Assembly (NCBI GenBank): GCA_937922015.1
Contig: CAKZVB010000062.1
Span: 1 to 40,092, forward strand
Reading direction: 5' to 3'
Length of the DNA: 40,092 nucleotides
Source: an uncultured Granulosicoccaceae bacterium
GTDB lineage: Bacteria > Pseudomonadota > Gammaproteobacteria > Granulosicoccales > Granulosicoccaceae
This document shows positions 35,034 through 40,092 of this stretch, piece after piece (the first letter of the stretch is position 1; each line of letters starts with the position of its first letter). The notes beneath the pieces were generated by a model. The model did not search any database. It was not told where the DNA came from and worked only from the letters and a program-made list of their open reading frames with translations. The translations under genes and the position numbers were made by a program.

Positions 35034-37800
35034 AGCGCAGCGTAAGGTACGCTCTTCTGTTGTTCCAATTAATAACATCGAGGCGGACATTGCAACGTCT
35101 GTCAACACTACTTGTCCATACTGTGGTGTGGGTTGCGGGGTGGTTGCCAGTTGCCATACTGATGGAAAAATTACCGTTAGTGGCAATACAAAACACCCTG
35201 CTAACTATGGAAGGTTATGTTCAAAGGGCAGCGACCTTGCAGAGACTCTCGGGGATAATAATCGTTTAAAGTACCCCATGGTGGGTGGCAGACGGGCAAC
35301 GTGGGATGACGCACTTGCTCAGATAGCAGATAAGTTCTTACAGGCTATCGAAAATTTTGGTCCTGACTCGGTGGCGTTTTATGTTTCAGGTCAGTTGTTA
35401 ACAGAAGACTACTACGTCGCCAATAAGCTGATGAAAGGATACATTGGCTCGGCAAACATAGATACAAATTCGCGTTTGTGTATGGCCTCCAGTGTTGCCG
35501 GGCATCGGCGGGCATTTGGTGCTGACACAGTCCCGGGTTGTTACGAAGATCTGGAGCTCGCCGATCTTGTTATTCTGACTGGCTCCAATTTAGCGTGGTG
35601 CCATCCGGTGCTATTTCAGCGTCTGCAAGCTGCCCGCAATAAACGACCCTCGATGCGCATTGTTGTTATTGATCCACGCAAGACAATGACAGCGCAGGCC
35701 GCAGATCTGCATCTGGCCATTCAGCCCGACTCCGACACTGCCTTGTTCACGGGGCTGATGAAGCACCTGGTTGACAGTGATTGTTTGGACAATGACTATA
35801 TAGAACAATACACAACGGGATTTTCGGCTGTTGATCAATCGGTCGATGTCGATGAGGTGGCGAAGGTCACTGGCATTGATACAGACACCCTGTTAACTTT
35901 TTATCAATGGTTTGAAACCACTAATAAAACAGTCACAGTTTATAGTCAGGGAGTCAATCAGTCTGTCGGTGGTACCGATAAAGTAAACGCGATTATCAAT
36001 TGCCACCTGGCCACCGGACGCATTGGCAAACCCGGTGCCGGGCCGTTTTCAATTACGGGTCAGCCGAATGCAATGGGTGGGCGTGAAGTTGGTGGCCTGG
36101 CCAATATGCTGGCCTGTCATATGGATATTGAAAACCCCGGTCACCGTGAAATTGTACAGAACTTCTGGCAATCCCCTTCTATCGCCACTGCAGCCGGTTT
36201 GAAGGCAGTAGAACTTTTTGATGCAGTGGCATCAGGTCAAATCAAAGCGTTGTGGATTATGGCAACCAATCCTGCGGACTCACTTCCGAATGCCAATAAG
36301 GTCGTATCGGCGCTTAAAGGCTGTCCGTTCGTTGTGGTGTCGGATGTGGTCCGGAATACTGATACGTTGCAGTTTGCAGATATTGCTTTGCCTGCTTTAG
36401 CGTGGGGTGAGAAGGACGGTACCGTCACTAATTCGGAGCGATTAATTTCACGTCAGAGCGGATTTAAGATTGCCTGTGGTGAGGCAAAACCCGATTGGTG
36501 GGCATTGTCTCAGGTGGCCAGTCGCATGGGGTATGCCAGCGCATTCAATTATCAAAAGCCGGCTGATATCTTTCGGGAGTACGCAACTCTCTCTGCAGTG
36601 AATAACAGTGGCAGCAGAGATTTTGATATAGGTGCGCTTGCACAGGTAGATGACGATGACTATCAAAACCTGAGTCCCTTTTACTGGCCACGCCCGGCGT
36701 CTTTGTCAGCATCGATTTCCTATAATACTGAACCTGACTCCAGCGGTGGTCACAAGCGTTTTTTTTCGCAGGGTGGATTTTTTCATGCAGATCAAAAAGC
36801 GCGGTTTGTTGCGGTTAGTGCTGTCACTGCGAGTCCTGCAAATCGCAACTACCCCTTGTTATTAAACACCGGTCGTATCAGAGATCAGTGGCACACCATG
36901 ACACGAACCGGTTACAGCGCACGGTTGTCTGCACACATTGGCGAGCCCTTCGTCGAAATTAATTCTGCTGATGCTGATCACCGGAAAATACAAAGCGCTG
37001 ATCTGATCAGTATTGAAAGTGAGCTGGGATCGATTGTTGTCAGAGCGTTATGCACCGACCGGGTAGCAGCAGGACAGCTTTTTGTGCCAATGCACTGGAC
37101 TGATCAGTTTGCCAGTTCTGCGCGCGTAGATAGTCTGGTGCCGGCCGTCGTTGACCCGGTGTCCGGACAACCGGCATCAAAAAATGTGGCGGTTGAGTTG
37201 CGCAAACGGAATTTTGCCGCCTACGGGTTTTATCTCTCGAAAACAAAACCACCGGCCGGTTTTTTAACAGCGACTGACTACTGGGCAATAGCACCGTGTG
37301 AGGGCGGCTGGCGTGTAGAGTTTGCACTGGAGCGCTGGCCGGCGGAACTAACTACACTCAACTCTTTGCTGCCGGAAATAAGCGACGCGGCGGAGTTGGT
37401 TTATGAAGACACTGATAACAAACGCTACCGGCAGCTGGTTTTTGCCGACGGTAAATTGCAACATGCCATGTACCTGGCGGGCGAGCCGGTGCAGTTGTCC
37501 CGCAACTGGCTGGTGTCGCAGTTGCTTAATAAATTTGATAATCAACTCCAAAGGCACCGGCTTGCTGCAGGCGTTGCCGGGGGTGAGCAAATGGACATCG
37601 GTGCCATTGTTTGCAGCTGTTTTTCCGTCGGGGTAAATCAGATAACGGGTGCTGCCAGCGTAGAGAAATGCCGTACTGTTGACGAGATTGGCAAGGCAAC
37701 TTGTGCAGGCACAAATTGCGGTTCCTGCCGCGGCGAGATTGAACAGTTGCTCCGTGAAGTAGAGTTATCTGAAAATAGTTCATCCATGTCAGTGGCCTGA
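35023..37800 (+). CDS. nasA: Assimilatory nitrate reductase catalytic subunit (NasA)
   Basis: Cytoplasmic molybdenum enzyme, 925 aa, reducing nitrate to nitrite. The N-terminal [4Fe-4S] motif is CPYCGVGC plus a distal Cys (Cys31/34/38/66). The likely Mo-ligating cysteine is Cys153 in NSRLCMASS. The bis-MGD region is normal through GKPGAGPFSITGQPNAMGGR, and the molydopterin dinucleotide-binding domain covers the last third (LLNTGRIRDQWHTMTRTGYS). The C-terminus (about 860-915) is a BFD-like [2Fe-2S] domain with CSC and CX4CX2C-type cysteines, as in the large NasA class. Start is GTG 35023 inside nirD. Last gene of the nitrate operon. Confidence 0.95.
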   Translation: MTNRAQRKVRSSVVPINNIEADIATSVNTTCPYCGVGCGVVASCHTDGKITVSGNTKHPANYGRLCSKGSDLAETLGDNNRLKYPMVGGRRATWDDALAQIADKFLQAIENFGPDSVAFYVSGQLLTEDYYVANKLMKGYIGSANIDTNSRLCMASSVAGHRRAFGADTVPGCYEDLELADLVILTGSNLAWCHPVLFQRLQAARNKRPSMRIVVIDPRKTMTAQAADLHLAIQPDSDTALFTGLMKHLVDSDCLDNDYIEQYTTGFSAVDQSVDVDEVAKVTGIDTDTLLTFYQWFETTNKTVTVYSQGVNQSVGGTDKVNAIINCHLATGRIGKPGAGPFSITGQPNAMGGREVGGLANMLACHMDIENPGHREIVQNFWQSPSIATAAGLKAVELFDAVASGQIKALWIMATNPADSLPNANKVVSALKGCPFVVVSDVVRNTDTLQFADIALPALAWGEKDGTVTNSERLISRQSGFKIACGEAKPDWWALSQVASRMGYASAFNYQKPADIFREYATLSAVNNSGSRDFDIGALAQVDDDDYQNLSPFYWPRPASLSASISYNTEPDSSGGHKRFFSQGGFFHADQKARFVAVSAVTASPANRNYPLLLNTGRIRDQWHTMTRTGYSARLSAHIGEPFVEINSADADHRKIQSADLISIESELGSIVVRALCTDRVAAGQLFVPMHWTDQFASSARVDSLVPAVVDPVSGQPASKNVAVELRKRNFAAYGFYLSKTKPPAGFLTATDYWAIAPCEGGWRVEFALERWPAELTTLNSLLPEISDAAELVYEDTDNKRYRQLVFADGKLQHAMYLAGEPVQLSRNWLVSQLLNKFDNQLQRHRLAAGVAGGEQMDIGAIVCSCFSVGVNQITGAASVEKCRTVDEIGKATCAGTNCGSCRGEIEQLLREVELSENSSSMSVA

Positions 37801-37985
37801 TCCAGCATCAAAATCCGCCAGCGAGGGACGCAAAACAACTTTAGCGGGGTTTGCTTATGCGGTTTTTGCGCAGACGCTTTGGGGAAGATAGAGAACCCGC
37901 AGATGAATAAAGAAATATAGTCCTGCCGGGTTAAATCAGGACCGGGCTCTTTTCAATTTGTTACAAAACCTATCGTGGTTTCTGT

Positions 37986-38009
37986 CAGAATGCGGCAGCG
38001 GCCGTTCTG
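37986..38009. other. Hairpin between nasA and the glycosyltransferase gene
   Basis: CAGAA and CGGC pair with GCCG and TTCTG around a 4-5-nt loop, with a 2-nt bulge on the left side. It lies about 190 bp after nasA and about 50 bp before the glycosyltransferase start. No T-run follows, so the role is unclear; it may fold in the 5' leader of the glycosyltransferase mRNA. Confidence 0.3.
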
Positions 38010-38057
38010 CGCCTGCTGTTGCTCCAATCCGGTCCATCTGATCCTCAAAGTTATATT

Positions 38058-38897
38058 ATGTTATCGATTATTATTCCCGCGTATAATGAAGAAGCTGTTA
38101 TAGCAGATTGCCTGCACAGTTTGTTGCAGCAAAGCTGTTCTTCACCTGTCGAGGTATTGATCTGTGCAAATGGATGCCAGGATAATACTGTACAAATCTG
38201 CGATAGCTATGTGGCTGCGTTTCAGCTTAAAGGGTATGAATTGAGAGTGCTTGAGCTGCAAACCGGCAATAAAAATAAAGCACTGAATTTTGCAGACTCG
38301 CAGGCAAGGTATGGCTCGCGACTGTATCTCGATGCAGATATCATCTGTGATGCCGGCCTTGTCGAGCAGGCCATTGAACTACTGGATACGTCAGAGCCTG
38401 TGTACGTCAGTGGGGCATTGTCGATAAAGCCAGGTCGTTCTTTTATCAGTAATGCCTACGGGAAAATATGGGGCGAGACACCCTACATTCGCAAAAATGT
38501 CACTGGCATCGGTTGTTACGGTGTCAATGAGGCTGGCCGTAAATACTGGGGCGAGTTTCCGATGATCCACTCTGATGATAAATTCGTACGATTGTTGTTT
38601 ACCACTGGACAGCGTGTGCAAACCCGTGCTGGTTACTACTGGCCGGTGCCACAGGGATTATTAACCCTTATCCAGGTGAGAATAAGGTGGATCAAGGGTA
38701 ACCGACAGTTAAAAAGTCATTTTCCAGAGCTATCATTGAAGGAGGGCGGTCGCCTGAAGATTGATCGCAAATTTCTAAAGACAGCTCTGTTACACCCGGT
38801 GTCGAGTATGGTGTTTATATTCGTTTATGGTGTGTCTGCTTTGATTGCCACTGCAAGTACTCATGGGGCAGATATAAGCTGGAGCAGAGCCCGATAG
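38058..38897 (+). CDS. Family 2 glycosyltransferase
   Basis: GT-A fold glycosyltransferase, about 279 aa. The nucleotide-sugar-binding start is LSIIIPAYNEEAVIADCLHS, the metal-binding acidic motif is YLDAD, and a later HSDDKFVRL plus RIRWIKGNRQL match the acceptor-side D and basic motifs of processive-type GT2 proteins. One hydrophobic segment near the C-terminus (about 250-272) may anchor it in the membrane. The frame opens at TTG 38019, but ATG 38058 gives the standard N-terminus. Product unknown; the neighbours are unrelated. Confidence 0.85.
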   Translation: MLSIIIPAYNEEAVIADCLHSLLQQSCSSPVEVLICANGCQDNTVQICDSYVAAFQLKGYELRVLELQTGNKNKALNFADSQARYGSRLYLDADIICDAGLVEQAIELLDTSEPVYVSGALSIKPGRSFISNAYGKIWGETPYIRKNVTGIGCYGVNEAGRKYWGEFPMIHSDDKFVRLLFTTGQRVQTRAGYYWPVPQGLLTLIQVRIRWIKGNRQLKSHFPELSLKEGGRLKIDRKFLKTALLHPVSSMVFIFVYGVSALIATASTHGADISWSRAR

Positions 38898-38902
38898 AAC
38901 CG

Positions 38903-39385
38903 CTATTGTGGTGGTTGCGCCAGAGCGAGTGTCAAATCCAATAAGCGCTGACGGTTATAACCGATGACTTTGTAGTCACCAACGGTAGTTACGGGAATAC
39001 CTGATGCCCCCAGTGCGTCGTATTCTGTTCTGGCGCTTATTGATTTTTCAATATCGTGTTCGGTGAAAGGGATGTGGTTGTCCTTGAGTAGTTTCCTGAC
39101 CCGTTTGCAGTGTGAGCACCAAGAAGCGCCGTACAGCACAACTTTGGTGACCGGCGTACCTGTGTCCTCAGAGTCGTCGTTCTGATTGTGTCTGGCAGAT
39201 GCCGGTGCGGCACGTAGTTGTATTTTTTTCTGGCTGTTGTTAACCGGGCAGGGGCTTGCCTGGTAACTAATGCTTCCATCGATTGCGGCACACTTGAATA
39301 CTGCAGCTGCGCTGCCTGACATAAAAAACGTCATTACAGCAAACGTCATCAGAACATTGCTGGTTATCCGCCCGATCTTTCCCAC
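38903..39385 (-). CDS. Periplasmic DUF4124-glutaredoxin protein
   Basis: 160 aa. A Sec signal (about 1-28, ending SGSAAA) is followed by a short DUF4124 domain (VFKCAAIDGSISYQASPCP) with two cysteines, a charged linker, and a glutaredoxin domain (about 80-155). The domain has active site CSHC in ASWCSHCKRV and a cis-proline in GIPVTT. It is likely a periplasmic thiol-disulfide protein. The start is GTG 39385; an ATG 12 codons later is possible but would shorten the signal. It ends 5 bp from the convergent glycosyltransferase stop. Confidence 0.83.
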   Translation of the reverse strand: MGKIGRITSNVLMTFAVMTFFMSGSAAAVFKCAAIDGSISYQASPCPVNNSQKKIQLRAAPASARHNQNDDSEDTGTPVTKVVLYGASWCSHCKRVRKLLKDNHIPFTEHDIEKSISARTEYDALGASGIPVTTVGDYKVIGYNRQRLLDLTLALAQPPQ

Positions 39386-39694
39386 TCTGCTACTCCGGTT
39401 GACGTCTCCATGAGTGTGCAGCGGCCGCGCCAGCTATTGATTGAAGTAGCGAATCACATAAATTTGATTCCGTGAATGAGCATTCTGAAGTTCAAGGGCG
39501 GATCTAAACGTGGCTTTTAGTCATTGATTTACGAATATTAAGTCAAAATTCTCAGCATGGTGATGCAGTATGTGCAGCACTATAGTGCCGAAATAGCACA
39601 ATACAGTGTCGTAGATGATGGGTAATCTTTCGTTCCAGCGGTTGAGGTGAGTTTTCAGCTCAATCTGATATCTGGGAACCAAGGAGAACCACAA
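39386..39694. promoter_or_regulatory. urtA upstream region with GCAC/GTGC palindrome
   Basis: 309 bp between divergent genes. GCACTATAGTGC (39577-39588) is a perfect 12-bp palindrome. Read as TGCAG-N7-GTGCC (39573-39589), it matches the 17-bp NtrC site form TGCAC-N7-GTGCA at all but two end-most conserved bases. NtrC control of urea uptake would make sense, but I found no sigma-54 promoter with correct spacing. The ribosome site AAGGAGAA precedes urtA. Confidence 0.45.
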
Positions 39695-40092
39695 GTGAAT
39701 TTTATTAAGCGAAGCTGCCTGGGTGCGGCGTTGATAACCGGTTTGATCGCGGCACCGGCACAAGCCGCAGACGATACGATAAAAGTAGGTGTACTTCACT
39801 CTTTGTCCGGCACCATGGCAATCAGTGAAACGACACTGAAAGATACCATGCTGATGATGGTCGAGCAGCAGAACGCCAAGGGCGGGTTGTTGGGCAAGCA
39901 ACTAGAGGCAATTGTTGTTGATCCTGCATCTGACTGGCCACTATTTGCCGAAAAAGCCCGTGAGCTTGTTGAGGTGAATGAGGTCGATGTGGTGTTTTGT
40001 TGCTGGACTTCGGTATCGCGAAAGTCCGCTTTGCCTGTATTCGAAGAACTCAACGCCGTGGTTTTCTACCCCGTTCAGTACGAAGGTGAAGA
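39695..40092 (+). CDS. urtA: Urea ABC transporter substrate-binding protein UrtA (5' part)
   Basis: Start of a periplasmic urea receptor; the window ends after 132 codons. It has a Sec signal ([20 protein letters not shown], cut near AQAADD) and the family-typical [35 protein letters not shown] and [12 protein letters not shown]. The start is GTG with AAGGAGAA upstream. It probably opens a urtABCDE operon continuing to the right, which would add urea to the nitrate route as a nitrogen source. Confidence 0.93.
   Translation, partial: MNFIKRSCLGAALITGLIAAPAQAADDTIKVGVLHSLSGTMAISETTLKDTMLMMVEQQNAKGGLLGKQLEAIVVDPASDWPLFAEKARELVEVNEVDVVFCCWTSVSRKSALPVFEELNAVVFYPVQYEGE

Noticed and set aside
37932..37955. 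GTCCTG/CAGGAC dyad after nasA as a terminator
   Set aside because: Six-bp stem with a 12-nt loop and only a short T stretch some bases later; too weak to call.
39486..39530. TAGTCATTGATTTACGAA resembling the A/B loop core
   Set aside because: Only about nine bases match in a row and no flanking palindrome is present.

Overview
The window looks like a chromosomal segment of a marine or environmental gammaproteobacterium. The basis is the gene content (TRAP transporters, the aerobic benzoyl-CoA 'box' pathway, an Nrt/Nir/Nas nitrate-assimilation operon, the start of a urea ABC transporter), a G+C content that looks close to 50 %, and frequent GTG/TTG starts. A Granulosicoccus-like lineage is possible, but that is a guess. 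I see no rRNA, tRNA, CRISPR array, phage or transposase gene.

Layout. 1-4.4 kb, minus strand: a PLP-dependent serine/threonine-type dehydratase followed by a DctQ-DctM-DctP TRAP transporter. 4.7-12.3 kb, plus strand: IclR regulator, alpha/beta hydrolase, DUF309 protein, then boxC-boxB-boxA-boxR. BoxAB epoxidises benzoyl-CoA, BoxC opens the ring, and BoxR (XRE plus shikimate-kinase-like domain) is the expected benzoyl-CoA-responsive repressor. The benzoate-CoA ligase and the semialdehyde dehydrogenase of the pathway are not in the window. 12.3-19 kb is a mixed stretch: cysQ, an SDR, a large TSP3/CBM9 lipoprotein, a WrbA-like flavoprotein and a DMT exporter. 19.5-26.4 kb: a three-gene ABC importer of the AfuA/FbpA type and a hybrid histidine kinase. 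26.6-37.8 kb: a LysR regulator divergent from nrtA-nrtB-nrtCD-nirB-nirD-nasA, a complete uptake and reduction route from nitrate to ammonium, with overlapping genes in its second half. 37.8-40.1 kb: a family 2 glycosyltransferase, a periplasmic DUF4124-glutaredoxin protein and the 5' end of urtA, so nitrogen acquisition continues beyond the right edge.

The most unusual structure is non-coding. Three long imperfect palindromes (about 14448-14611, 18979-19146 and 26452-26627) share a core or arms and look like one MITE-like family. A fourth, unrelated palindromic element (19147-19382) abuts the second one. Elements A, B and D are bounded by CTAG, and for B that CTAG contains the stop codon of the upstream gene. 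Other points of interest are the fused nitrate-transporter ATPase, whose two halves carry complementary departures from consensus that predict one degenerate and one consensus ATP site; a NirD that keeps all four Rieske ligands; a TGCA-rich palindrome upstream of boxC; and paired GTCATGAC sites 22 bp apart upstream of the lipoprotein gene.
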